Positions 5,924-13,906 are shown, counted from the first letter of the stretch. The stretch: DNA of 16,477 nucleotides from Sphingomonas paucimobilis (GCA_945860425.1 CAMAQU010000012.1:1-16477), one strand, 5' to 3'. The notes: generated from the sequence alone by a model not told the origin. Program-made: numbers and translations.

Positions 5924-7263
5924 ACCGAAAGCCCCTGGCTGGTGGAGAAATCCAAAGGGATATGCCCGGCTTTGACGCCGCATTGCTCAGCACCAGTTTT
6001 AACGCGCAAGACCCTGGCCGTCGCCCCGATGTGATCGTGCAGCCCATTTGCGTGAGGGAGGTCATCGCGGCGGTGCACCGCGCGCGCGATGAGGGGCTAA
6101 CCATCGGCATGTGTTCGGGTGGGCACAGCTGGGCGCAGAACCATATTCGTGATGGCGGGATGCTGATCGATCTGTCGCAGCTGAACTCCATTGCCATTGA
6201 TGAAGAGGCGGGCCTTGCCCTGATCGGCCCCGGCTGCCTTGCGGGGGAGCTGAATGCCGCGCTGGCCGAACGGGGCCTCTTCTTCCCGGTGGCGCATGCC
6301 TATACCGTCGGCATGGGCGGGTTCCTGCTGCAAGGCGGGTTTGGCTGGAACAGCCGAGCCAATGGCATGGCGTGCCAAAATGTGGTTGGTATTGATGTCG
6401 TGCTGGCGGATGGCAGCTTGGTTCATGCCAATGAAACGCAGAACCCGGAATTATTGTGGGCTGCGCGCGGTGCGGGCCCCGGCTTTTTCGGGGTGGTGGT
6501 GCGGTTTCACCTGAAGCTGCATCGGCGGCCAAAATTCATTGGGATGAAGTTGCAAGTCTTCCGCATGCGCCATTTGGAAGAGGTGATGGCCTGGGCGGAT
6601 CAGGTTGGGCCCCAAGTCTCCCCCTCGGTTGAGTTTCAATTGGTCTTCAACAGGCGGGCGGCGGGTATATTCTCCCACGGGATTGAAGTCATTGCCCCGG
6701 TGCTGGCGGAAAGCTGGCGCGAAGCGCGCGATGCGGTCGCCTTTATCGATAAAGGCCCGCTGCGCAAAAAGGCGAGCTTCACCCTCCCGCTCTTGCCCAT
6801 GTCGCTCAACATGATGATGCAGACGGGGGAAAAGATGCTGTTCCTGCCCAACACCCGTTGGACGGCGGACAGCATGTGGATGAACGACCCGATTGCCCCC
6901 TTGCTGCCCGCGCTGCGCCAGATTGCGGATAGTCAGCCGGCCGCCCCAAGCCATGCCCTTTGGCTCAATTGGAACCCGCCCGCATCGCGGCCGGACATGG
7001 CCTTTTCTCTCGAGGCCCGCACCTATCTCGCGCTGTATGGCGGATTGCGGGGCAAGGCGGCGACACCTGCCGATGAAAGCTGGGCAACATACCATATGCG
7101 CGCGCTGGAGGCGCATAGCCTTGGTATTCAGCTGGCCGATGAAAATCTGGGGCGCAGGCCCATGCCCTTTATGGCCCCGGCCAATTTGGCGCGGCTGGAC
7201 GCGCTGCGGGCAAAGTTTGATCCAGACGGTCGGTTCAATCCATATATGGGGCGCGTATCATGA
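5920..7263 (+). CDS. Berberine-bridge-type FAD-linked oxidase
   Basis: The 447-residue product has a PCMH-type FAD-binding domain (about 35-205) and a berberine-bridge C-terminal segment (ARLDALRAKFDPDGRFNPY). CSGGHSWAQN places His69 where the family binds FAD covalently through its 8-alpha position. The second, Cys-linked site seen in bicovalent members appears absent: the matching stretch is AHAYTVGMGGF, with Gly where those enzymes have Cys. It should therefore be a mono-covalent oxidase that passes electrons to oxygen. Family substrates include alcohols, sugars and phenolic or alkaloid natural products. There is no signal peptide, so it is cytoplasmic. It overlaps tetR at its start and the C-C hydrolase gene at its end (ATGA at 7260-7263), showing translational coupling. 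I infer that it oxidises the compound that the hydrolase then cleaves, or the reverse order. Confidence 0.88.
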   Translation: MNRKPLAGGEIQRDMPGFDAALLSTSFNAQDPGRRPDVIVQPICVREVIAAVHRARDEGLTIGMCSGGHSWAQNHIRDGGMLIDLSQLNSIAIDEEAGLALIGPGCLAGELNAALAERGLFFPVAHAYTVGMGGFLLQGGFGWNSRANGMACQNVVGIDVVLADGSLVHANETQNPELLWAARGAGPGFFGVVVRFHLKLHRRPKFIGMKLQVFRMRHLEEVMAWADQVGPQVSPSVEFQLVFNRRAAGIFSHGIEVIAPVLAESWREARDAVAFIDKGPLRKKASFTLPLLPMSLNMMMQTGEKMLFLPNTRWTADSMWMNDPIAPLLPALRQIADSQPAAPSHALWLNWNPPASRPDMAFSLEARTYLALYGGLRGKAATPADESWATYHMRALEAHSLGIQLADENLGRRPMPFMAPANLARLDALRAKFDPDGRFNPYMGRVS

Positions 7264-8093
7264 AAAGCAGCAAGCCAATATCTGGGCGCTATCTGGGCTA
7301 TCGCGCGGCGGATCATGCACTGCCCTATGCGTGTTTTTTCAACCCCAATCTCGCCCCCTTGGCACCGCATGTCTGCGCCGCGCTCGACCGAGGTGGGGTA
7401 CCAGACCTGTTGCTGCCGGATTTTGATCAGGCGGCCCAAAATCTCTTCGGGGATGCGCCTGTTCTGGAAGATGGCTTTGTCCTAACCAAAGATGGCGGCA
7501 TGCGGGTGAGCGTGCGCACCAGCATGCCCGGTGTTACTCCGGCGATGGTTGATTGGTGGTTCGGCTGGCATGGCGATGCCCCTGCTAAATATAAACTTTG
7601 GCATCCGCAGGCGCATGTCCATGTCGGGTGGCGCGATCCGCCCCCCAGCGGCGCCAGCGGCCGGGCGCTCTATGTCGGGCAAACCTCGCTTGTGGATGAG
7701 TTTATCGCCAGCGATCTGATCCGCGGCTCTATTCGCTTTGTCCCGCCCGCCAGCTTTGGCTTTACCGATCCCCGCTTGGACGATGACCGCCAGGCGACCA
7801 TTGTCTGCGCGCGCATAGGCCTTGGTGATGCGCCGATTGACGTTGGCTATCTGGCCCATCATGTCCGCGCGGTTCCCGGCGGCAGCGAGATGCGATCCCG
7901 CTTTTGGATGGGCGGCAAGCATGTGGGGGGACGCAACCTCATCGGCAGCTTGGCCGCCGGGCTTGCCAAACGCGTGCTCCGCCTGACGGAGGGCGATGCC
8001 CGCGCTCTGCTGGTCCATTGTGCGCAAGAAATGCCGCATCTGGCCGCGTTCCTGCCAGAGCTTTATGCCTCGTGCCAATCCGAGCGCACCTAA
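7260..8093 (+). CDS. PhlG/phloretin-hydrolase-family zinc C-C hydrolase
   Basis: The 277-residue protein carries the diacetylphloroglucinol-hydrolase signature: VRTSMPGVTPAMVDWWFGWH (85-104) followed by YKLWHPQAHV (111-120). PhlG splits the C-C bond between an acetyl group and the phloroglucinol ring, and phloretin hydrolase does a similar acyl cleavage; both use zinc in a Bet v1-like fold. The zinc ligands I recall for PhlG are H129, E160, H214 and E270. His115, Glu147, His200 and Glu257 here have nearly the same spacing, so the enzyme is probably active. No signal peptide is seen. It is the last gene of the operon, overlapping the oxidase gene by four bases. No phl biosynthesis genes are present, so a catabolic role on an acylated phenol or a 1,3-dicarbonyl compound fits best; the exact substrate is unknown. 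Confidence 0.85.
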   Translation: MKSSKPISGRYLGYRAADHALPYACFFNPNLAPLAPHVCAALDRGGVPDLLLPDFDQAAQNLFGDAPVLEDGFVLTKDGGMRVSVRTSMPGVTPAMVDWWFGWHGDAPAKYKLWHPQAHVHVGWRDPPPSGASGRALYVGQTSLVDEFIASDLIRGSIRFVPPASFGFTDPRLDDDRQATIVCARIGLGDAPIDVGYLAHHVRAVPGGSEMRSRFWMGGKHVGGRNLIGSLAAGLAKRVLRLTEGDARALLVHCAQEMPHLAAFLPELYASCQSERT

Positions 8094-8181
8094 AGGCCAA
8101 ATCGGCACGCATCCCCCTTTTTCAAATCCATGTGAAAACCGCATCGCGCATCAGGGGAATATGATGTAGGGGCCGCGCATC

Positions 8182-10056
8182 ATGCTCAACTTTGACGGCA
8201 TCACCGTGCGCCTTGGCGGGCGCACAATTATAGATCGCGCCACGGCTGCCTTGCCGTCGAACAGCCGTATTGGGCTGATCGGGCGCAATGGCGCGGGCAA
8301 ATCCACGCTAATGAAGGTGCTGATCGGCAGCTTTGATCCCGATGAGGGGCGGTTGGATATGCCGCGCAGCACACGCATCGGCTATATCGCGCAGGAAGCG
8401 CCGAGCGGAACATCGACTCCGATTGAAACGGTTCTGGCCGCCGATACGGAACGGGCCGCCCTGATGATTGAGGTGGAAAATTGCGAAGACCCCAATCGTT
8501 TGGGCGAAGTGCATGAGCGGTTGCTGGCCATTGATGCCTATGCGGCCCCCGCACGGGCGGCACGCATCTTGGTTGGCCTTGGCTTTGATGATGCGATGCA
8601 GAATCTGCCGCTCGACAGCTATTCGGGCGGGTGGAAGATGCGCGTCGCGCTTGCCGCCCTGCTCTTTTCCCAGCCGGATTTGTTGTTGCTAGATGAGCCG
8701 TCAAACCATTTGGATTTGGAAGCGACCTTGTGGCTGGAAAGCTTCTTGAAAAGCTATCCCGGCATGATGGTGGTGATCAGCCATGAGCGCGATCTTTTGA
8801 ACAATGTGGTGGACCATATCCTCCACCTCGAAAATGGGAAGACGACGCTCTATCCCGGCGGCTATGATGCCTTTGAACGGCAACGGGCCGAGCGCGCCGC
8901 GCAATTGGCGGCGGCCAAAGCCTCGCAAGATGCCCAGCGCGCGAAATTGCAGGATTATATTGCCCGCAACAGCGCACGGGCGAGCACGGCGAAACAGGCT
9001 CAGTCCCGCGCCAAGGCGCTTGCTAAGATGCAGCCCATTGCGGCGATGGCTGAAGACCCGACTTTGTCTTTTGACTTTCCCAATCCAGATGCGCTTCGCC
9101 CACCTTTGGTGACGCTGGATATGGCGAGCGTTGGCTACACCGAAGGCACGCCCATCTTGCAAAGGCTGAACCTGCGGCTGGACCCGGATGATCGGCTGGC
9201 GCTGTTGGGGCGCAACGGCAATGGCAAGACCACTCTTGCCCGTCTGCTCGCGGCGCAGCTTGCCCCGATGGAGGGAGAGATCGCCAAAGCCGGCAAGATG
9301 CGGGTTGGCTATTTCACCCAATATCAGGTGGAAGAACTGGATGGCGGTGATACCGCGCTGGAGCATATGATCCGCCAGATGCAGGGTGCAACGCCCGCTG
9401 CTGTGCGCGCCCAGCTTGGCCGTTTCGGCTTTTCGGGCATTAAGGCGACGACGCAGGTTGGGAAACTCTCCGGTGGGGAGCGCGCACGGCTGGCGCTGGC
9501 GCTGATCACGCGAGAAGCGCCGCACATGCTCATCCTTGATGAGCCGACCAACCATTTGGACGTCGATGCCCGTGAGGCGCTGGTGCAGGCGCTTAATGCC
9601 TATGAAGGTGCTGTCGTGCTCATCAGCCATGATCGACATATGCTGGAGCTGACCGCCGATCGTCTGGTGCTGGTGGATCATGGCACGGCCGCGGAATTTA
9701 GCGGCTCTATGGATGACTATACCGACCTGATCCTTGGGCGAAACCAGCCCAAGGCGGAAGGCGGCAAGTTCAACAAAAAGGGTGACCGCAAGGCCGCGGC
9801 CCAAGCGCGCGAAAAGGCGCAGGAGATGCGCAAACGCGCCCGCGATGCAGAGGCAGAGCTGGAACGGCTGACCGCAGAGCGCAGTGCTGTTGACCGCGCC
9901 ATGGCGGAACCCGGTTCCGCCGAGCCGCGCTATGCGAAAATGACGATGACGGAACTGATGAAGCGCAGCGCCGAAATCGCGGCCGCGCTTGAGCAAGCCG
10001 AAGCCGCTTGGCTGACCGCCTCTGAAGCGCTGGAGCCACTCGAAGCGGCGATGTAA
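8182..10056 (+). CDS. ABC-F family ATPase (YheS/ABCF3-like)
   Basis: This 624-residue protein has two ATP-binding cassettes and no membrane domain, the ABC-F layout. Cassette 1 has Walker A GRNGAGKST (34-42), signature YSGGWKM (147-153) and Walker B with LLLLDEPSNHLD (167-178). Cassette 2 has Walker A GRNGNGKTT (about 343-351), signature LSGGE (about 430) and LILDEPTNHLD. The SGGW form of the first signature is typical of YheS/ABCF3-type members. A linker rich in Arg, Lys and Ala separates the cassettes, and a charged coiled coil (about 535-620) ends the protein. ABC-F proteins act on the ribosome; some relieve stalled translation, others protect against antibiotics. The ATG follows AGGGG at 8168-8172. 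It lies 88 bp after the hydrolase gene and is probably transcribed separately. Confidence 0.92.
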   Translation: MLNFDGITVRLGGRTIIDRATAALPSNSRIGLIGRNGAGKSTLMKVLIGSFDPDEGRLDMPRSTRIGYIAQEAPSGTSTPIETVLAADTERAALMIEVENCEDPNRLGEVHERLLAIDAYAAPARAARILVGLGFDDAMQNLPLDSYSGGWKMRVALAALLFSQPDLLLLDEPSNHLDLEATLWLESFLKSYPGMMVVISHERDLLNNVVDHILHLENGKTTLYPGGYDAFERQRAERAAQLAAAKASQDAQRAKLQDYIARNSARASTAKQAQSRAKALAKMQPIAAMAEDPTLSFDFPNPDALRPPLVTLDMASVGYTEGTPILQRLNLRLDPDDRLALLGRNGNGKTTLARLLAAQLAPMEGEIAKAGKMRVGYFTQYQVEELDGGDTALEHMIRQMQGATPAAVRAQLGRFGFSGIKATTQVGKLSGGERARLALALITREAPHMLILDEPTNHLDVDAREALVQALNAYEGAVVLISHDRHMLELTADRLVLVDHGTAAEFSGSMDDYTDLILGRNQPKAEGGKFNKKGDRKAAAQAREKAQEMRKRARDAEAELERLTAERSAVDRAMAEPGSAEPRYAKMTMTELMKRSAEIAAALEQAEAAWLTASEALEPLEAAM

Positions 10057-10063
10057 ACCTATT

Positions 10064-10095
10064 GCGGCGCGGGGTGCCCTGCGCCCCCGCGCCGC
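10064..10095. terminator. Strong GC-rich terminator hairpin
   Basis: GCGGCGCGGGG (10064-10074) and CCCCGCGCCGC (10085-10095) form a perfect 11-bp stem with a 10-base loop. It starts eight bases after the ABC-F stop. The following GCCTGTTTCGCTT has only a weak T-tract. It lies between the convergent ABC-F and minus-strand hypothetical genes and may stop transcription from both sides. Confidence 0.65.
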
Positions 10096-10106
10096 GCCTG
10101 TTTCGC

Positions 10107-10844
10107 TTAGATACCAATCAGCTTCCGGAACGAGTCACTGTCGATTTCCAAGATGATGTCCAACTCGGCAATAAGCGGGTCAATGTTCATTCCCGGCGGC
10201 AAGTCGATTGAGCCGAACGTGCCATCGGCGACGCGAAGATCACTGCCAGACCCGCTTGGAGATGAGAAGGTCATGTTACCAGAGAAGGTCCCGCCATTTT
10301 GCCCTGTGACTGATACTGTCGCTGACTGAAGCGTTGGGCCAGTGGACTGAATCGTTATCTGGTAATAGCCCGTATTAGGATCTATGCCGAACTGCGCTGT
10401 GATGCCTCCAATAATGGCAATTGTAGCCCCTATCGCAACACATCGGAGTGCAAAAGATAATGCGCTGGTAACAGCCCCACCGTCATCGTTGGCAACGCCA
10501 GAGATGGAGAGAAATCCACCGGACGCGTAATTGCTCAGGTCTTGCGTGCAATTATATATGTTGACGCTGTTTGGCGGCGGATTTTGCGTCGGCGCTAGGC
10601 ACTGCACCTGGGACACCGTAGAAATCTGCTGGCCAGATTGCTGCGTTGCCGAATAAGTGAGCGTCACACCATAATCGGGATCCATATTCTGGGCGTATGT
10701 GTTTCCAGCGTCGTCAGTCGTGAATTGCACTGTACCTTGCATCACCGGAGTAGCTGCGTCGTCTTTGTCTCCGAGAAGGTTTGAAATTTGGCTTGCAACG
10801 TCCAAAACAGACCCGCCCACGTTTATCCAATCGCCCCAACCCAT
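10107..10844 (-). CDS. Hypothetical protein, 245 residues, family not recognised
   Basis: I do not recognise this protein. The ATG at 10844 is preferred over an in-frame TTG at 10985 because AGGAGAAG lies just before it (CAGGAGAAGTAAA then ATG). The start MGWGDWINVGGSVLDVASQISNLL looks amphipathic rather than a signal peptide. Much of the rest is rich in Ser, Thr, Gly, Asn and Gln and looks beta-stranded. One hydrophobic stretch (about 126-153, SALSFALRCVAIGATIAIIGG) could span a membrane. There are three cysteines (82, 99, 135). The last 25 residues are acidic. Base composition is visibly less GC-rich than in the flanking ABC-F and typA/eamA genes, which suggests recent acquisition. A surface, effector-like or phage-derived role is possible but unproven. 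Confidence 0.7.
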   Translation of the reverse strand: MGWGDWINVGGSVLDVASQISNLLGDKDDAATPVMQGTVQFTTDDAGNTYAQNMDPDYGVTLTYSATQQSGQQISTVSQVQCLAPTQNPPPNSVNIYNCTQDLSNYASGGFLSISGVANDDGGAVTSALSFALRCVAIGATIAIIGGITAQFGIDPNTGYYQITIQSTGPTLQSATVSVTGQNGGTFSGNMTFSSPSGSGSDLRVADGTFGSIDLPPGMNIDPLIAELDIILEIDSDSFRKLIGI

Positions 10845-11082
10845 TTTACTTCTCCTGCATTTTGAAAAGACCGAAACAGTTCGGTCAAAACCAGAGGAGA
10901 AGTTAAGCTGGGTTACTTCTAGGCTGACTAAGTCCAATGAATCTCCATTTACGAGCAAATGAAAAGCGCCAGCGGTCTGGTCCAAATTTGTTCCTATTAA
11001 GAAACGATTTTATATCTCGGTAATGGTTTCAGATGGGGCGGATATGGTTCGGACTGCGGGGCCCGTGCCGTTTAGCCGCTCC
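10845..11082 (-). promoter_or_regulatory. Leader and promoter region of the hypothetical gene
   Basis: This 238-bp gap is relatively AT-rich. It contains TATAAAAT on the minus strand (11007-11014) that could serve as a -10 element, though I see no good -35 box. An unbroken frame continues upstream from the hypothetical ORF but lacks a good start. The 3' flank of eamA also falls here, with no clear terminator. Confidence 0.35.
10869..10886 (-). promoter_or_regulatory. GACCGAA hairpin in the leader: operator or attenuator
   Basis: On the minus strand GACCGAACTGTTTCGGTC is a perfect 7-bp dyad with a CTGT loop, followed by TTTTC, 25 bp before the ATG of the 245-residue gene. As RNA it would look like a short intrinsic terminator. 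As DNA it resembles GACCG-N-CGGTC operators bound by TetR-family repressors. The sequence does not decide between the two. Confidence 0.45.
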
Positions 11083-11973
11083 TTATCTCCAGTTGAGATT
11101 TTTAGAAATTGTCGGCCAGAGGATGCTGATCATCAGTCCGCCCATCACCAAGAGCGCGGCCAAGATTTTCCAGCACTGTAAGGGTTCCCCAAGGATCAGG
11201 GTGGAGGACATCATGCCGAACACGGGCACGAGCATCGCGAGTGGCGCGACTTGGGCGGCCGGATGGCGGGAGAGCAGCCAGCCCCAAATGCCATAGCCGA
11301 ACATTGTATTGCCCACCGCTTGCCAAGCGACCGCCGCCCAAGGGCCGGGGCCGGCCTGTGCCAAGCTTTGGAAAATCTTATCAGACCCTTCCATCAGGAA
11401 GGCGAGCGCGAAGAGGGGCGGGATCGCAAAGAGGCTGGCCCAGACAACATAGGCCAGCATGTTCACTTGGCCCGCCGCGCGTGAGACCATATTGCCGCTC
11501 GACCAGCTGATCGCGGCCCCAATGACAAGGGCAATGCCCAGCGGCGTTGTATGGCCGTCTGTATGCGTCAGGATGACGCCAAGCCCCGCGAGCGCCAGCG
11601 CGAGGGCAGCCATCTGAAACAAGCGAACCCGCTCTTTATGTAAGAGCAGCGAGAAGAGAATCGTGAAGATCACCTGTGTCTGCACGACCAGCGAGGCGAG
11701 GCCGGGTGTAATATCCGCCTTCATCGCGATGAAGAGCAAGCCAAATTGTCCGCCGCCGATCAGCACGCCATAGGCGGCCAAATTGCGCCAAGGCACGTTG
11801 GGCCGTTTGAGCAACAGGACGGCGGGGAAAAAGGCGAAGGTGTAGCGCAGCGCCGCCAGCAAGAGCGGTGGGAAGCTATCCAGCGCGATGCGGATGATCA
11901 CGAAATTTGATCCCCAGACCGCCATGACAAGCAGAGCGGCTAGAAGATGCAAACGGGGCAGCCCCGCCGCCAT
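11083..11973 (-). CDS. eamA: EamA-type cysteine/O-acetylserine exporter (DMT family)
   Basis: The 296-residue inner-membrane protein has about ten hydrophobic segments in two EamA repeats. It resembles E. coli EamA (YdeD, 299 residues) closely: AALLVMAVWGSNFVIIRI near the start, PGLASLVVQTQVIFTILFS, AISWSSGNMVSRAAGQ, FGYGIWGWLLSRHPAAQVAPL and LVPVFGMMSS all have counterparts there. EamA exports O-acetylserine and cysteine; other DMT members move different metabolites, so the substrate is probable rather than certain. I place the start at the ATG at 11973, which gives the family length; longer in-frame extensions run back into typA. The site lacks a strong Shine-Dalgarno sequence. It lies 22 bp after the typA stop on the same strand and is probably co-transcribed with it. 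Confidence 0.85.
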   Translation of the reverse strand: MAAGLPRLHLLAALLVMAVWGSNFVIIRIALDSFPPLLLAALRYTFAFFPAVLLLKRPNVPWRNLAAYGVLIGGGQFGLLFIAMKADITPGLASLVVQTQVIFTILFSLLLHKERVRLFQMAALALALAGLGVILTHTDGHTTPLGIALVIGAAISWSSGNMVSRAAGQVNMLAYVVWASLFAIPPLFALAFLMEGSDKIFQSLAQAGPGPWAAVAWQAVGNTMFGYGIWGWLLSRHPAAQVAPLAMLVPVFGMMSSTLILGEPLQCWKILAALLVMGGLMISILWPTISKNLNWR

Positions 11974-11995
11974 AGAGGCATGCGGGGCGCCCAAA

Positions 11996-13816
11996 TTAGA
12001 CACCGCTGGAGGAGCGCTTGGCCCGCTTGCGATCATGCGGGTCGAGATGCGTTTTGCGCAGGCGGATGTTCTTGGGAGTGACCTCCACCAGTTCATCATC
12101 ATCAATATAGGCAATCGCCTGTTCCAGCGTCATCCGCTTGGGCGGGGTGAGGCGGATGGCATCATCCTTGCCGCCCGACGCGCGGAAGTTTGTAAGCTGC
12201 TTGGACTTCATCGGGTTGACTTCAAGGTCATCCGTCTTGGCATTTTCACCCACGATCATGCCTTCATACAAGGCTTCACCCGGGGCGACGAACAAGATTC
12301 CGCGATCTTCGAGCGGGCCAAGCGCATAGGCATTGGCCTCACCAGACCCGTTGGAAATGAGAACGCCGTTTTTGCGGCCTTCAATCACGCCCTTATGGGC
12401 CCCATATTTTTCGAACAGGCGGTTCATAATGCCCGTGCCGCGCGTGTCGGACAGGAATTCGCCGTGATAGCCGATCAGGCCGCGTGAGGGCGCGGAAAAG
12501 GTGATGCGCGTCTTGCCACCGCCAGAGGGGCGCATATCCGTCATTTCCGCCTTACGCAGGTTCATCTTGTCGATGACATTGCCCGAATATTCCTCATCCA
12601 CGTCGATCACGACGGTTTCATAAGGTTCTGTTTTCTGGCCATTTTCTTCGCGGAACAGCACGCGCGGACGCGAAATGCCCAATTCAAAGCCTTCACGACG
12701 CATCGTTTCAATCAACACGCCAAGCTGAAGCTCTCCACGTCCGGCCACTTCAAAGCTGTCCTTATCAGCGCTTTCGGTGACGCGAATGGCGACATTGGAT
12801 TCAGATTCACGGAACAGGCGATCGCGGATCATCCGGCTGGTCACCTTGGTGCCTTCACGGCCGGCCATCGGCGAGTCATTCACGGCAAAACGCATAGAGA
12901 GCGTCGGCGGATCAATTGGCTGGGCGGCAATGGGGTCTGACACGCTGGTGTCGGCAATTGTATTGGCAACCGTCGCAACCGTCAGCCCGGCGATGGACAC
13001 AATGTCACCCGCCATGGCTTCTTCCACTGGAACACGTTCCAGCCCGCGAAAGGCGAGGATCTTGGACGCGCGGCCTTGTTCCACCACATTGCCATCGGGG
13101 TCGAGCGCGTGGATCGGCATATTGACCTTCAACGTGCCGCTATCAATGCGACCGGTCAGGATGCGGCCAAGGAAATTGTCGCGATCCAGCAGGGTGACGA
13201 GGAATTTGAACGGCCCACCCACATCTGCCTTGGGTTCTGGAACATGGCGCACAATGGTTTCAAACATCGGCGTCAGCGTGCCATCGCGCAGGCTTGGGTC
13301 GGTATTGGCATAGCCATTGCGGCCAGAGGCATAGAGCACGGGAAAGTCGAGCTGCTCATCGGTCGCATCGAGCGAGACAAACAAGTCGAACACTTCGTCG
13401 AGCACTTCTTGAATTCGCTCATCCGGGCGATCAACTTTGTTGACGACGACAATCGGGCGCAGCCCAAGGGCGAGCGCCTTGCCCGTCACAAATTTGGTTT
13501 GCGGCATGGCGCCTTCGGATGAATCGACCAGCAGGATAACGCCATCGACCATCGAGAGGATGCGCTCCACCTCACCGCCAAAGTCGGCGTGGCCTGGTGT
13601 ATCCACAATATTGATGCGCGTGCCTTCCCAATCGACCGAGGTGCACTTGGCCAAAATGGTGATCCCACGTTCCTTTTCGAGGTCGTTGGAATCCATCGCG
13701 CGCTCTTCAATGCGCTGATTGTCACGGAAGGTGCCCGACTGGCGGAACAGTTGGTCAACAAGGGTGGTTTTGCCATGATCGACGTGTGCGATAATGGCCA
13801 CATTGCGGAGGCTCAT
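11996..13816 (-). CDS. typA: Translational GTPase TypA/BipA
   Basis: The 606-residue protein is full length for TypA/BipA, a ribosome-binding GTPase related to EF-G and LepA that supports 50S assembly and stress responses. GTPase motifs are intact: G1 AHVDHGKT (10-17), G2 RGIT (50-53), G3 DTPG (72-75) and G4 NKVD (126-129). Elongation-factor domain II follows, then the TypA-specific C-terminal block around NGVLISNGSGEANAYALG and GMIVGENAKTDDLEVNPMKSK. The ATG start at 13816 gives the conserved MSLRNVAIIAHVDHGKTT beginning. It diverges from the bile-acid-symporter-like gene and is followed by eamA on the same strand. Confidence 0.97.
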   Translation of the reverse strand: MSLRNVAIIAHVDHGKTTLVDQLFRQSGTFRDNQRIEERAMDSNDLEKERGITILAKCTSVDWEGTRINIVDTPGHADFGGEVERILSMVDGVILLVDSSEGAMPQTKFVTGKALALGLRPIVVVNKVDRPDERIQEVLDEVFDLFVSLDATDEQLDFPVLYASGRNGYANTDPSLRDGTLTPMFETIVRHVPEPKADVGGPFKFLVTLLDRDNFLGRILTGRIDSGTLKVNMPIHALDPDGNVVEQGRASKILAFRGLERVPVEEAMAGDIVSIAGLTVATVANTIADTSVSDPIAAQPIDPPTLSMRFAVNDSPMAGREGTKVTSRMIRDRLFRESESNVAIRVTESADKDSFEVAGRGELQLGVLIETMRREGFELGISRPRVLFREENGQKTEPYETVVIDVDEEYSGNVIDKMNLRKAEMTDMRPSGGGKTRITFSAPSRGLIGYHGEFLSDTRGTGIMNRLFEKYGAHKGVIEGRKNGVLISNGSGEANAYALGPLEDRGILFVAPGEALYEGMIVGENAKTDDLEVNPMKSKQLTNFRASGGKDDAIRLTPPKRMTLEQAIAYIDDDELVEVTPKNIRLRKTHLDPHDRKRAKRSSSGV

Positions 13817-13857
13817 GTAGATCTCGGAAAAATGGAGGAAAGTTGCGGTTCGGGCGG

Positions 13858-13901
13858 GTGCCTAGACCAATTTGTGCGATGCGACAAGGTCGGCTAGGGC
13901 A
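13858..13901. promoter_or_regulatory. Imperfect dyad in the typA/symporter divergent promoter
   Basis: The 90-bp gap between typA and the divergent gene contains TGCCTAGACC, a central TTGTGCGATGCGACAA and GGTCGGCTAGGGCA. The outer arms (TGCCTAG and CTAGGGCA) and the inner TTGT/ACAA arms are near-symmetric around the same centre. It could be an operator or just overlapping promoter elements. Confidence 0.3.
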
Positions 13902-13906
13902 ATGCC

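Noticed and set aside
6451..7116. 221-codon minus-strand open frame inside the oxidase gene
   Set aside because: Antisense shadow of the FAD oxidase, without motifs or a start signal.
8701..9996. 431-codon minus-strand open frame opposite the ABC-F gene
   Set aside because: It is antisense to a clear two-cassette ATPase, has no family motifs and is the usual mirror frame of a GC-rich gene.
10845..10985. 47-residue extension of the hypothetical protein from a TTG
   Set aside because: The internal ATG has AGGAGAAG directly upstream, and the extension would translate through the leader hairpin.
11974..12114. Longer EamA start inside typA
   Set aside because: It would overlap typA coding sequence by over 100 bp and exceed the family length; the ATG at 11973 gives the length of E. 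coli EamA.
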